Source of the DNA: Bacteroidales bacterium
Lineage (GTDB): Bacteria; Bacteroidota; Bacteroidia; Bacteroidales; VadinHA17
Direction of reading: 5' to 3'
NCBI GenBank assembly: GCA_029932855.1
Contig: JAOZPG010000015.1
Location: forward strand, 1 to 64,000
DNA: 64,000 nucleotides
Under the pieces are notes generated by a model. That model was given only the letters and a program-made list of their open reading frames with translations, made no database searches and was not told the origin of the DNA. This document shows positions 9,641 to 18,771 of this stretch, piece after piece (within the stretch, counting starts at the first letter, position 1; each line of letters opens with the position of its first letter). The translations under genes were made by a program, and so were the position numbers.

Positions 9641-12469
9641 TTATTGCACGGTTAATTCAAGTCCCTGGTTGATACCCTTTTCTATTGCAGGAACACCTCG
9701 CTCCATCCAAACAGGCATGGGCTGTCCCTTAAGGTAGTAATCAAAGAACTGGGCCAGCCTGATATTAAAATCTTTTCTGTTCTGCATTTTCAGGGGCCAG
9801 TGGGGCTCCCCGTTATAATTAAGGAACCAGGATTCTTTACCCAGCCTTCTGAGCGCCATAAAGAATTCAATACCCTGGTACCATGGCACATGGCCGTCGG
9901 CATCATTATGCATAATAAGTACGGGGGTATTTATTTTATCTATGTTAAAAATTGGAGAGTTTTCTATATACCTTGACGGGTATTCCCATGGTGTGCCACC
10001 AATACGGCTTTGAGTGTGCTCGTACTGGAACTGTCTGCTGAGGCCTGTCCACCAGCGTATGCCGCCATAGGCACTTATCATATTTGGGACAGGAGCACCT
10101 GCTTCGGCAGCTTTGAATATATCGGTTCGCGTTACCAGGTAGGCTATTTGATATCCTCCCCAGCTATGTCCCTGAACACCAATATTATTTTTGTCAACAA
10201 ATCCTTTGTTTATCAAAGCTGTTACTCCAGGAATGACACAGTTGAAAGCACTTTCACCAGGGTAACCAATGCGGTAATATACGTCGGGATTAAAGATCAG
10301 GTATCCCCGGCTGGCATAGAAACTATAATTTATTGTAGAGCGGCCGGGTGAAGGAGCATGATGCCTGTATAAGCCTTCTGAACTTTTCTCATAAAAGTTC
10401 ACTATCATGGGATATTTTTTATCGGGGTCAAAATTTTCGGGTTTTATTAACATACCCTCAAGCTCCCTGCCGTCAAGCGATGTCCATTTTACGATTTCTG
10501 CAGTGCCCCAGTTGTAGTCTTCCTGTTGAGGGTTGGCATGGCTTATCCTGACTTGTTTCTTAAAGCTCAGGTCTGAATACCTGATATCAGGGAATTCCCT
10601 GAATGATTCACGACTGAAGATCAGCCTGTCATTATTAATAGCCTTGACCGGACGGCCATAATGATATGCACCGAAAAGCAATTGTATTAATCTCCCGTTC
10701 TTAGAGTTATATTCATAATAGCCCGAATTCCTGCTTTCTTCATTAAAGGCAGACAATAGCCATTTGGCTTTATCATTTATAAAGTCTTGTTCATTATCAA
10801 GCTTAATATAACGATAGACTGTTTTGTTTTCCCTTCCTTTTGTCAGTCTTTCCATAGCCCCCTTCTCAGGATAGAATTTCCATATATCATAACGGTCGTA
10901 AATAAGTATGGCAGCATCATCTTCTGTCCATCCTGCTGAGCCGTAGGGGTATGGAGGGGTAGGGGAGTCATTCAGTTCATCGTAAAATACTTTTCCTTTT
11001 GTGAATTCGCTAAGTTTAGCTGTGGCAATAGAATATGTGAAATATGTACTATCGCTCATATTATAACCGTAAATATATTTTCCTTTGGGACTAAGGCTCA
11101 CGTCGCCACGAATTTTGGTTAGTATCTGTTTGAACTTTCCGCTATGTATATCCACAATGGCATAATCCTTATACAGGCCTCCTAACCACTGGCTTTCAAG
11201 TTGGTATGGTTCAGAATTAACAGCCAGGGCATAAGGAGCATTCCCTTTGTCTGATATTTCAACATCAGGAAAACTGCTTGTTGCCAGTTGTATCACCCTG
11301 CCGGGATCATCCAAATGTATTACCGCCGTATAAGATTTCTTCCTGTCCTTTTCAAGATCCAGTTCCTGCACGGTATAGAGCCTTGGCTCATTGTAGGTCC
11401 AGACTTCAACATTTACTATTTCATCTTCAAGCAGAGATGTGTCGTTTAAGACAGGTGGTGTAGCCAGTCCGAAATAGATACTTTCCCCGTCTTCAGAAAA
11501 GTTTATCTTTTTATTTGAAGACAGCAGGTAGCCTTCCGGAGCAGTATTATTATCGAGTAACTTTTCTGCCTTTTCCATGCCTTCACTCCAGCTGTATAGC
11601 CCGTAAGGCCTGATCCTTGTTTTTGTTGTGTCTGTATCTGCCACGAAAGCAAAGTCTTTGCCGTTTTTGCTGAATGCTATTTGGGGATATTTGCTTTTCT
11701 TTGCTGATAATAAATTTGTGAGCATCATGTTTTCGAGGTTTAGCACATATACACCTGCCAGGGTATTGGAATCAAGACCCGTTGATACAAAAGCCAGGCG
11801 TTTACCTTCCTCTGCAAAAATATAATTGCTTACATATCTGAATGTATCCTGCTTTGCAGTATTAATATTCCTGACAACAAGATGATAGCCATTTTCTTTA
11901 CCGGTTTTCCTGGTCTCATGAGAATTCTTATTTGTTTTGTTTCTTTCCTTCCCTGCCTGCAGGCCAGGTGATGAGCCTTCTTCTTTATCACTGCTTTCTT
12001 CCTTTGATGCTTTTATCTCTTCCAGTTGATATGCAATAAAGCCGGTCCACTTTTTGGGTATTTTATGCGATTTAATATTGGCAATCTTTATCAGCGATTT
12101 GTCTTTAAGTGAATAAATTCCCAGGCTGTCTTTTGGCATGTCTTCTGACTTGACTTTCCTGCGTTTCATTTCTTTTATTGTGTCCTGCCATGCCGTAATG
12201 GTGAAAATTGCATATTCCGAATTATAAGTAAACTCTCCTTTTTGTGCCCTGTTGTAACTAAAAGCGAGTTCTCCTGAGGGCATTCTTATTTTTAAAAAAT
12301 TATCTGTTTCACCTTTTTCAAGTGAATACATGATAGCATTCCCGTCTGGAGCAATAGTCTTGTTCTGAATAGTGTTCCAGATATCAAAATCGGGATGATC
12401 AAGTACTTTTTTCTGTGCTGCTGCTGATAGGCTGATAATTATTATCAGGGATGTGAATAAGGCTTTCAT
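9641..12469 (-). CDS. S9 family prolyl oligopeptidase-like serine peptidase
   Basis: A 942-residue secreted or periplasmic peptidase. I place the start at 12469 (MKALFTSL..., signal peptide ending SAAAQ). The longer frame opening at 12610 lies upstream of a good promoter box and would add a poor N-terminus. The first 600 or so residues resemble a beta-propeller lid. The C-terminal alpha/beta-hydrolase domain carries the nucleophile in GHSWGGYQ (Ser about 769), a likely acid in LIMHNDADGHVP and a likely His in GEPHWPLK. The family cleaves peptides, often releasing dipeptides or acting on oligopeptides. It is divergent from an M1 aminopeptidase, suggesting a peptide-scavenging pair. Confidence 0.9.
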   Translation of the reverse strand: MKALFTSLIIIISLSAAAQKKVLDHPDFDIWNTIQNKTIAPDGNAIMYSLEKGETDNFLKIRMPSGELAFSYNRAQKGEFTYNSEYAIFTITAWQDTIKEMKRRKVKSEDMPKDSLGIYSLKDKSLIKIANIKSHKIPKKWTGFIAYQLEEIKASKEESSDKEEGSSPGLQAGKERNKTNKNSHETRKTGKENGYHLVVRNINTAKQDTFRYVSNYIFAEEGKRLAFVSTGLDSNTLAGVYVLNLENMMLTNLLSAKKSKYPQIAFSKNGKDFAFVADTDTTKTRIRPYGLYSWSEGMEKAEKLLDNNTAPEGYLLSSNKKINFSEDGESIYFGLATPPVLNDTSLLEDEIVNVEVWTYNEPRLYTVQELDLEKDRKKSYTAVIHLDDPGRVIQLATSSFPDVEISDKGNAPYALAVNSEPYQLESQWLGGLYKDYAIVDIHSGKFKQILTKIRGDVSLSPKGKYIYGYNMSDSTYFTYSIATAKLSEFTKGKVFYDELNDSPTPPYPYGSAGWTEDDAAILIYDRYDIWKFYPEKGAMERLTKGRENKTVYRYIKLDNEQDFINDKAKWLLSAFNEESRNSGYYEYNSKNGRLIQLLFGAYHYGRPVKAINNDRLIFSRESFREFPDIRYSDLSFKKQVRISHANPQQEDYNWGTAEIVKWTSLDGRELEGMLIKPENFDPDKKYPMIVNFYEKSSEGLYRHHAPSPGRSTINYSFYASRGYLIFNPDVYYRIGYPGESAFNCVIPGVTALINKGFVDKNNIGVQGHSWGGYQIAYLVTRTDIFKAAEAGAPVPNMISAYGGIRWWTGLSRQFQYEHTQSRIGGTPWEYPSRYIENSPIFNIDKINTPVLIMHNDADGHVPWYQGIEFFMALRRLGKESWFLNYNGEPHWPLKMQNRKDFNIRLAQFFDYYLKGQPMPVWMERGVPAIEKGINQGLELTVQ

Positions 12470-12493
12470 AAAAATACAGGTTTTGTGTTTCAA

Positions 12494-12501
12494 CAAAAGT
12501 A
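12494..12501 (-). promoter_or_regulatory. Probable promoter -7 box of the S9 peptidase gene
   Basis: On the minus strand this reads TACTTTTG, a full match to the Bacteroidota -7 consensus TAnnTTTG. It lies 25 bp upstream of the ATG at 12469 and supports that start over the longer one. No clear -33 TTG is seen. Confidence 0.45.
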
Positions 12502-12665
12502 GTATTTTATTTAGGATGAGAATTTTAAAAATTATTAATTGGAAAAAGAGTAATTTTACTGATATTGTATCAGATATATTTTTAATTGCAGAATAATTCC
12601 CGGAGATCAATGACTACGGCATGTATATGAGGCGATATATTTACACTTGGTTCGGCAATATAAGG

Positions 12666-14594
12666 ATGAAAGCATTTTTTTGGATATTGGTTTGTACTAT
12701 TACGATGTTGGGGGAAGCAGGTGCACAATACCTGGAATTCAAGGAGTCTTTTCCCGGGGAAGGGAGAGATGTCTTCATGGAGGATTCGAAGTCTGCCACA
12801 ATGATGGATTATTATGATGTGAAAAGTTATTCGCTCGATCTGGAAGTTGATAACAATTCCGTATTTATAAGAGGAAATGCAGGTATTCTTGTGGAGATTG
12901 TTAAGGAAGGGATGGATACACTGGTTCTGGACCTGGCTTCAGATATGTCTGTCGATTCTGTTATCCTGAATACACAAAAACTGGTTTTTAGCCATAGTAA
13001 CGACTTATTAAATATTACATTGGGCTATGTTCCTGTTACGGGAGAGCTGCTAGAATGTAAAGTATATTATCATGGCAGTCCTGCAGATGGATTATATAAT
13101 GCAAATAATTCATACTGGAATTTCAATGTTACATGGAGTCTCTCAGAACCCTTTTATGCAAAGAACTGGTTCCCCTGTAAGCAGGATCTGCTTGATAAGG
13201 CAGATTCTTCAAGGGTATTTATTACCGTTCCCGGGAATTTAAAAGCAGGCTCAAACGGATTGTTAAGGTCTGTTACAAATATGCCCGGCGACAAACTGAG
13301 GTATGAATGGTATTCTTCCTACCCAATAGCATATTACCTGATCTCGATTGCGGTTTCCGACTACCTCGACTATAGTTTCTATACTCATTTTAATAAGAAT
13401 GATTCCTTGCTGGTACAGAATTATATATATAATGATGCTTCCTGCCTGGATTATTACAAAGAAGATATGGATAAGAGTGCTGAACTGCTGATGCTTTATT
13501 CCGATCTGTACACCCGCTATCCATTCTATAATGAGAAGTATGGGCATTGCCTGATCCCTTCTGGTTCATATATGGAACACCAGACCATGTCAAGCATGAT
13601 AGATTTTAATTACGGGGTGGTGGCTCATGAAATGGCTCATCAATGGTTTGGCGACCAGGTAACATGCGCAAGCTGGCAGGATATATGGATAAACGAAGGA
13701 TTTGCTTCTTATTCGGAATATATAGTCCTTGAGAACCTGGTATCGGAGGAAGAAGCTGATTCATGGATGGATAATGCAATGAGACTGGCTCTTGAAAGAC
13801 CCCAGGGTTCTGTTTATGTTCCACTGGAGGAAGCAGGTCTGGTAAATCGAATATTTGACTACAGGCTTAGCTATAAGAAAGGAGCAGTTATCATTCATAT
13901 GTTAAGATATGTGCTTGACGATGATGATGTGTTCTATGATGTATTAAAAGAGTTTCAAACTGTTTTCAAAGATTCTGTTGCAAGCGGACTTGATTTTAAA
14001 GCTGTTGCTGAAAGGGTTTCAGGGAAAGACCTGGATGCTTTTTTCGATCAGTGGTACTTTGGTAAGGGTTATCCTGTATATAATATTTCGTGGACCCTTA
14101 AGGCTGACAGCCTTGTAATAGAATCCAGCCAGTCAACATCTTCTTTATCAACGCCCCTGTTTCGTATGCCCCTGGAATTCAGGATAAATTATGGGAGCAG
14201 GGATACAATTGTGAGCTTTTACCAGGATGCTTTGTTTAAGGAGTTTAAGCTAAAGGTCACGGATAATATTGAATCTATAGAACTGGACCCCAATAAGCAT
14301 TCTCTTATAGGTCCCAGCCTGGTGGTGAGCAGGGCAGGTACAGATCAATCATCCAGGGATTTAGGATTTACTTTATATCCTGTTCCTGTGGATGATAAGC
14401 TTAATATTAATTTTACTCAATCAGGGCAGCGGCGAAAAGTGAGGATATTAACTGTGGCGGGACAAATGATATTTGAAACAGAGACAGCTGATACATTTAT
14501 GGTACTGGATGTAAATGATTATTCTTCCGGCCTGTATTTTATAGAAGTAACAGAGGGCAATTCAGTTAAGAGGGCTAAATTTATCAGGAAATAA
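12666..14594 (+). CDS. M1 family zinc aminopeptidase with T9SS sorting domain
   Basis: The start at 12666 (MKAFFWILV...) gives a proper signal peptide ending GEAGAQ; an in-frame ATG at 12621 adds 15 residues before it. The zinc motif HEMAH (His321, Glu322, His325) is followed 18 residues later by Glu344 in NEGFASY, the HExxH-18-E gluzincin signature. The substrate-recognition GAMEN motif is replaced by GSYMEHQTM (about residue 300), as in some secreted Bacteroidota relatives. The last 80 or so residues (TLYPVPVDDKLNI ... GLYFIEV) form a T9SS sorting domain, so the enzyme is probably exported to the cell surface to trim peptides. It is divergent from the S9 peptidase gene and followed by a hairpin. 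Confidence 0.92.
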   Translation: MKAFFWILVCTITMLGEAGAQYLEFKESFPGEGRDVFMEDSKSATMMDYYDVKSYSLDLEVDNNSVFIRGNAGILVEIVKEGMDTLVLDLASDMSVDSVILNTQKLVFSHSNDLLNITLGYVPVTGELLECKVYYHGSPADGLYNANNSYWNFNVTWSLSEPFYAKNWFPCKQDLLDKADSSRVFITVPGNLKAGSNGLLRSVTNMPGDKLRYEWYSSYPIAYYLISIAVSDYLDYSFYTHFNKNDSLLVQNYIYNDASCLDYYKEDMDKSAELLMLYSDLYTRYPFYNEKYGHCLIPSGSYMEHQTMSSMIDFNYGVVAHEMAHQWFGDQVTCASWQDIWINEGFASYSEYIVLENLVSEEEADSWMDNAMRLALERPQGSVYVPLEEAGLVNRIFDYRLSYKKGAVIIHMLRYVLDDDDVFYDVLKEFQTVFKDSVASGLDFKAVAERVSGKDLDAFFDQWYFGKGYPVYNISWTLKADSLVIESSQSTSSLSTPLFRMPLEFRINYGSRDTIVSFYQDALFKEFKLKVTDNIESIELDPNKHSLIGPSLVVSRAGTDQSSRDLGFTLYPVPVDDKLNINFTQSGQRRKVRILTVAGQMIFETETADTFMVLDVNDYSSGLYFIEVTEGNSVKRAKFIRK

Positions 14595-14596
14595 AA

Positions 14597-14627
14597 AATC
14601 CCGGATCCTTATGTTGAATCCGGGATT
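14597..14627. terminator. Perfect 9-bp hairpin between convergent genes
   Basis: AATCCCGGA (14597-14605) pairs with TCCGGGATT (14619-14627) over a 13-nt loop, starting 2 bp after the M1 peptidase stop. No long T-run follows on the plus strand. An A-run on its left side gives a short U-tract for minus-strand transcripts, so it may act in both directions. Confidence 0.6.
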
Positions 14628-14677
14628 CTCATAATGCTGTTGCTTATGCTTTAAGCATTTTTTGATTTGTTATTTCC

Positions 14678-15490
14678 CTATTTTACTTCTTCTTCAGGAG
14701 CTTCTTCTTCAACAGCTTCCAGTTCATCGGTCATTTCCTCAACAGCCTCCTGCATCTTATCTGTGGCATCTTCTACCTCATCTACCATATCATTCATTAC
14801 TTCTTCCATAGCTTCTGTGGCATCTTCCATTGTGACTTCCATGTCGTTTACAATCTCTTCCATTTTTTTATCTCCATAAGAATCCATAAAGCCTGAAGCG
14901 GCTTTTTTTGCACCCATACCTACAATAGCAGATATAGCTATTATAACAGCAAAAATAATTGAAAGTACCTTGGCGGAGGCTTCCTTTGTTTTTAATGAAC
15001 CATTAAGAGCATGGTAGAGCATCCATATAGAGTATAGTGAGATCAGTAGCCCTACAATGCTTCCCAGAGCAGACATAAAGCCCAGGAACCCGAACAATGC
15101 TTTTACAGGTGAAATAACCATAAGTGAAGCAACAACCCTTACATTGGCTTCGTAGTCGGTTGATCCGCCACATATGGCAGAAATAACAAGCATTATTGCT
15201 CCGCCGATAAACAGACCTATCAGTGCTCCGATTAAGGACCAAACCAGGCTCATAACTCCGACTGCATTTCCCAGCCATTTGCCGAGCATGCCTGCATCCA
15301 TCTCACTAATATTCAGCTTGGCCCAGATAAAAGTAAGAATACCTGCCAGCAGACCATAAATAAGTGCTTTGATAATAGGTTCACCAAAGCCGCCGCTTAC
15401 AGGCATTGATGCAAAATACTCTTTAGGTTTTAAGAGGGCATTCTTTGAATCATCAACAAATTTTGAAAAATTGAATCCTTCGTTACTCAT
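14678..15490 (-). CDS. Yip1-like multi-pass membrane protein with acidic coiled-coil tail
   Basis: A 270-residue protein. Residues about 30-205 contain about five hydrophobic segments in the pattern of Yip1-domain proteins, including a short cytosolic start with LLKPKEYF. The last 65 residues are highly acidic with roughly 17-residue repeats (NDMEVTMEDATEAMEEV, then NDMVDEVEDATDKMQEAV), predicting a charged helix or coiled coil. Function is unknown; Yip1-like proteins in bacteria are membrane proteins of undefined role. Its 3' end faces the M1 peptidase gene across a hairpin. Confidence 0.65.
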   Translation of the reverse strand: MSNEGFNFSKFVDDSKNALLKPKEYFASMPVSGGFGEPIIKALIYGLLAGILTFIWAKLNISEMDAGMLGKWLGNAVGVMSLVWSLIGALIGLFIGGAIMLVISAICGGSTDYEANVRVVASLMVISPVKALFGFLGFMSALGSIVGLLISLYSIWMLYHALNGSLKTKEASAKVLSIIFAVIIAISAIVGMGAKKAASGFMDSYGDKKMEEIVNDMEVTMEDATEAMEEVMNDMVDEVEDATDKMQEAVEEMTDELEAVEEEAPEEEVK

Positions 15491-15526
15491 AGTTGTGTTT
15501 TTTTGGTTAAAAAATCAAGTTTATAT

Positions 15527-15534
15527 CAAAATTA
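15527..15534 (-). promoter_or_regulatory. Probable promoter -7 box of the Yip1-like gene
   Basis: The minus strand reads TAATTTTG, matching TAnnTTTG, 36 bp upstream of the ATG at 15490. No convincing -33 element was found. Confidence 0.35.
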
Positions 15535-15606
15535 GCTTTTAAAAAAGTGAATATACTAATTTAATCTAATTTTATTATCAGGAACAATTAAGAAAATTAT
15601 AGAGCA

Positions 15607-17250
15607 TTACCAGAAAACAGTATATAATACCACTAGTATTATAAGTATTCCATAGGCACTAATATTAAATACTTTACCTGTTTTGAATGTTGCAGATGTA
15701 AGAACTATTGCCTTAGGATCATCATCGTTTTTTGAAGTAGTAAGACTTACTCCAACAATAATAACCATGGTAATAATCAAGGTGTATAACATCTGATCCA
15801 TCCATGGAAGGTCCACAGCCGGGGTTTTTAACAACAGGGCTACCACTATGGATGATATAATCCCTATAATGGCTGCCTTATTTGTGGCTTTCTTCCAGAA
15901 CAGCCCCATCAGGAAAACTGCAAGTATGCCGGGACTTACCATTCCCGTATATTCCTGTATGTACTGGAACATCTGGTCAACACTTCCCAGTGGCTTAGCC
16001 ATGAATCCGGCGATTACCAGGGCAGAGGCAGCAGTTAGCCTTCCAACTGTAACTATCTGTTTATCGGAGGCATTGCGGTTTATGTAAGGCTTATAAATAT
16101 CCATAGTAAAAATAGTGGCTGTAGAGTTAAGCATAGAAGCCAGGGATGACACAATAGCTGCTATCAATGCCGCAATTACCAGTCCCTTTAAACCATTGGG
16201 AACAAAAACACTTATCAGCCAGGGGTATGCCTTGTCAACATTAAGGCTGCCATCAGCCTTTGTAAAGGCTTGTTGTACTCCGTCAATAACTGTTGTTCCT
16301 TCTCCCTGCATGAACATAACATATGCAATAATGCCGGGGACAACAACGAAGATTGGTATAATAAGTTTCAGGTACCCGGCGAATGCAATACCCCTTTGTG
16401 CTTCTTTCAGGGACTTTGCTGCAAGGGTACGCTGAATAATATACTGGTTAAATCCCCAGTAATACAGGTTTGCAACCCATAATCCTCCAATCAGCATTCC
16501 AATTCCCGGGAGATTGGAAAATTCAGGATTATCTTTTTTAAGTATCATGTGAAATTTATCACCTGCATTGGTGAATATATGTTCAAGTCCGTGAATAATG
16601 CCCCCTTCAGGTGTAACGGCATTCAGTGCAATTATAGTTGTTATCATACCACCTATAACCAGGAGCACAACCTGTATCACATCTGTCCATGCCACGGCGG
16701 CAAGGCCACCGTATATCGAATAGGCCGCAGCAATAAGTGATAGTATAAGTATGGCTCTTATCATAAGACTTCCGTCACCAACACCAAAAACGGTATCAAT
16801 TGCTTTTGCCCCCAGGAATAATACCGTGGTGAGGTTGACAAAGACAAACAGGGCTATCCAGAACACAGCCAGAATTGTCTTGAGGTTGGTACTGAACCGT
16901 TTTTCAACAAATTCAGGTATGGTATATATCTGTTTCTCTATAAATATGGGAAGGAAGAACTTACCAACGATAATCAGGACTATAGCTGCCATCCACTCAT
17001 AGGAAGCAATTGCAAGGCCTACGGCAAAACCGGATCCGGACATTCCTATAAACTGTTCGGCCGATATGTTAGCAGCTATTAGTGAAGCACCTATTGCCCA
17101 CCATGGTAATGATTTGCTTGCAAGGAAGTAATCCTCAGCATTTTTTTGATGTCCCTTTTTATCTCTTGATACCCATAAACCCACGCCTACTATTACGATT
17201 CCGTAAATAATAAAAATTGCATAGTCGATAATTGAAAAACCTGTGTTCAT
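15607..17250 (-). CDS. Sodium:solute symporter (SSS family, sugar-type)
   Basis: A 547-residue inner-membrane protein with about 14 hydrophobic segments. The start (DYAIFIIYGIVIVGVGLW), the ASKSLPWWAIGASLIAANIS stretch and the IPEFVEKRF motif are typical of SGLT-like members of the SSS family, which import sugars or other solutes with sodium. Its stop-to-start spacing of 25 bp downstream of galactokinase implies one operon. Together with GalK and the GalM lipoprotein this suggests galactose uptake, though substrate assignment within SSS rests on context only. Confidence 0.88.
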   Translation of the reverse strand: MNTGFSIIDYAIFIIYGIVIVGVGLWVSRDKKGHQKNAEDYFLASKSLPWWAIGASLIAANISAEQFIGMSGSGFAVGLAIASYEWMAAIVLIIVGKFFLPIFIEKQIYTIPEFVEKRFSTNLKTILAVFWIALFVFVNLTTVLFLGAKAIDTVFGVGDGSLMIRAILILSLIAAAYSIYGGLAAVAWTDVIQVVLLVIGGMITTIIALNAVTPEGGIIHGLEHIFTNAGDKFHMILKKDNPEFSNLPGIGMLIGGLWVANLYYWGFNQYIIQRTLAAKSLKEAQRGIAFAGYLKLIIPIFVVVPGIIAYVMFMQGEGTTVIDGVQQAFTKADGSLNVDKAYPWLISVFVPNGLKGLVIAALIAAIVSSLASMLNSTATIFTMDIYKPYINRNASDKQIVTVGRLTAASALVIAGFMAKPLGSVDQMFQYIQEYTGMVSPGILAVFLMGLFWKKATNKAAIIGIISSIVVALLLKTPAVDLPWMDQMLYTLIITMVIIVGVSLTTSKNDDDPKAIVLTSATFKTGKVFNISAYGILIILVVLYTVFW

Positions 17251-17275
17251 TATTAAAACATTTTTTTTTAATAAT

Positions 17276-18439
17276 TTATTTTATTTCTGAAGGAACAGCT
17301 CCCAGTTCAGGGACATAAAAGGAAGCTTCCAGTCCTGTTTTAGCCTTATAGTTTTTTTCTAATTGTTCAATAAAATTGTCCAGCATATTTTCCCTGACAA
17401 TGCTTACCGTGCAGCCTCCGAAACCGGCCCCTGTCATTCGCGATCCTGCAAGTCCCTCCAGCTTTCTGGCTTCTTCCACAAGTGTGTCAAGCTCCGAACC
17501 GGTTACCTCGTAAAGATCTCTTAGTGAATCATGTGATTCATTCATGAGCTTGCCGAATTTACTGATCTCCCCTGACTGTATTGCTTCAACTGCTTTAAGA
17601 ACCCTGCTGTTTTCATATATTACATGCTCAGCCCTTTTCCGTGCTGCAGGCATGCTTATCAGCGATTTTATTTCTTCAAACTCATCTGTTGTGAGGGCAC
17701 TCAGGTTTGGCAGTTTCCTTACTTTCTGCAGATCGCTCAGAGCCGTTTCGCATTCACTTCTTCTTTCATTATATTTTGAATCTGAAAGTTTTCTCTTTTT
17801 GTTTGTGTTAGATATAACAAGTTTATGATCCTTAAGTTGTAGTTTAACCTGTTTGTATTCAAGCGTGTCGCAATTCAGGAATGTGGCGGAATCTTTTTCT
17901 CCCATGGCCACAGCAAACTGATCCATGATACCACAATTTACCCCCACAAACTCATTCTCTGCCTTTTGTGACAATTTTGCAATTTCCACAAGGGATATGT
18001 TACCTTTCCATAAGCTGTTCAGAGCCAGGGCAGTTACTACTTCTATGGATGCTGATGACGAAAGTCCTGCACCATTTGGGATATTACCTGAAAAAAGAAT
18101 TTCTGCTCCTCTTGCTACCAGTCCCTTTTGGATTAACTGATCAATAACTCCCAATGGATAATCTATCCATTCACCATCATGGGTCTCTTTCAGTTTATCC
18201 AGGCCAACATCAGCACTGAACTTCATATTTACTGAATTGAAGGAAATGAGTGTTTTATCAGTTTCCCTGATAAGCATGTAGGTCCCAAAATTCAGGGAGG
18301 CTGGGAAAACATAACCTCCGTTATAATCGGTATGTTCACCAATGAGGTTCACCCTTCCCGGTGCAAAGAACAGGCGGGGTCTTTTGTCGGCATCACCATA
18401 TATCTCTGCAAACTTTTCGTAAAAGAAATTTATGTCCAT
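17276..18439 (-). CDS. galK: Galactokinase
   Basis: A 387-residue GHMP kinase that phosphorylates galactose to galactose 1-phosphate in the cytosol (Leloir pathway). Visible motifs are the galactokinase signature GRVNLIGEHTDYNGG (residues 28-42), the ATP-binding GAGLSSSASIEV (about 118-129), the catalytic-Asp region CGIMDQFA, and the C-terminal GHMP motif GAGFGGCTVSIV. Length is normal for the family. It is the first gene of a two-gene unit with the SSS symporter. GalT and GalE are not in this window. Confidence 0.97.
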   Translation of the reverse strand: MDINFFYEKFAEIYGDADKRPRLFFAPGRVNLIGEHTDYNGGYVFPASLNFGTYMLIRETDKTLISFNSVNMKFSADVGLDKLKETHDGEWIDYPLGVIDQLIQKGLVARGAEILFSGNIPNGAGLSSSASIEVVTALALNSLWKGNISLVEIAKLSQKAENEFVGVNCGIMDQFAVAMGEKDSATFLNCDTLEYKQVKLQLKDHKLVISNTNKKRKLSDSKYNERRSECETALSDLQKVRKLPNLSALTTDEFEEIKSLISMPAARKRAEHVIYENSRVLKAVEAIQSGEISKFGKLMNESHDSLRDLYEVTGSELDTLVEEARKLEGLAGSRMTGAGFGGCTVSIVRENMLDNFIEQLEKNYKAKTGLEASFYVPELGAVPSEIK

Positions 18440-18456
18440 AAATATAAATTAGTCCT

Positions 18457-18464
18457 CAAATATA
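18457..18464 (-). promoter_or_regulatory. Probable promoter -7 box of galK
   Basis: The minus strand reads TATATTTG, a full TAnnTTTG match, 17 bp upstream of the galK ATG, implying a very short leader. The degenerate repeats at 18539-18637 lie farther upstream, where an activator might bind. Confidence 0.4.
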
Positions 18465-18538
18465 AAAAATGATGATATCATAATATGTTTATACTGGTAA
18501 AAACAATTACTTAATATGATTTTTCGATTATATCTAAA

Positions 18539-18637
18539 CAGATTACAATTGTGGTCTGATTATAATAAAGCAGATTTATAATTGTGGATTGATAATAACC
18601 AGGCTGATTACAATCAAGATTCCATTGTAATGACAAG
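18539..18637. repeat. Three degenerate ~32-bp direct repeats in the galK/mscS divergent region
   Basis: The units start at 18539, 18571 and 18604. The first two share CAGATT, TAATTGTGG-like and GATTATAATAA-like blocks, and the third keeps CTGATTACAAT. They lie between divergent galK and mscS. Tandem near-helical spacing (about three turns) suggests regulator binding sites rather than coding sequence. No regulator is identified. Confidence 0.4.
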
Positions 18638-18694
18638 TAGGATTATGTTTATTCGTCAGGAAAATTATGTAAAACGTCAAAATCAATACATAAA

Positions 18695-18712
18695 TGACTT
18701 TCGCTAAAGTCA
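18695..18712. promoter_or_regulatory. 7-bp inverted repeat upstream of mscS
   Basis: TGACTTT-CGCT-AAAGTCA is a perfect palindrome with a 4-nt centre. It lies about 60 bp upstream of the mscS start and about 20 bp before a near-consensus box CATCTTTG (18731-18738). It is a plausible operator or small hairpin; the binding protein is unknown. Confidence 0.35.
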
Positions 18713-18771
18713 AAATTTCTAATAAATTAGCATCTTTGGGCAATAATTCAAACAATTAAAATTTATTAGTT

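Noticed and set aside
12470-12610. Longer N-terminus for the S9 peptidase starting at 12610
   Set aside because: It adds 47 residues before a clean signal peptide and would begin upstream of a consensus promoter box at 12494-12501.
18539-18637. Small CRISPR-like array upstream of mscS
   Set aside because: The three units are degenerate, directly abutting and without spacers, so they fit tandem regulatory repeats better.
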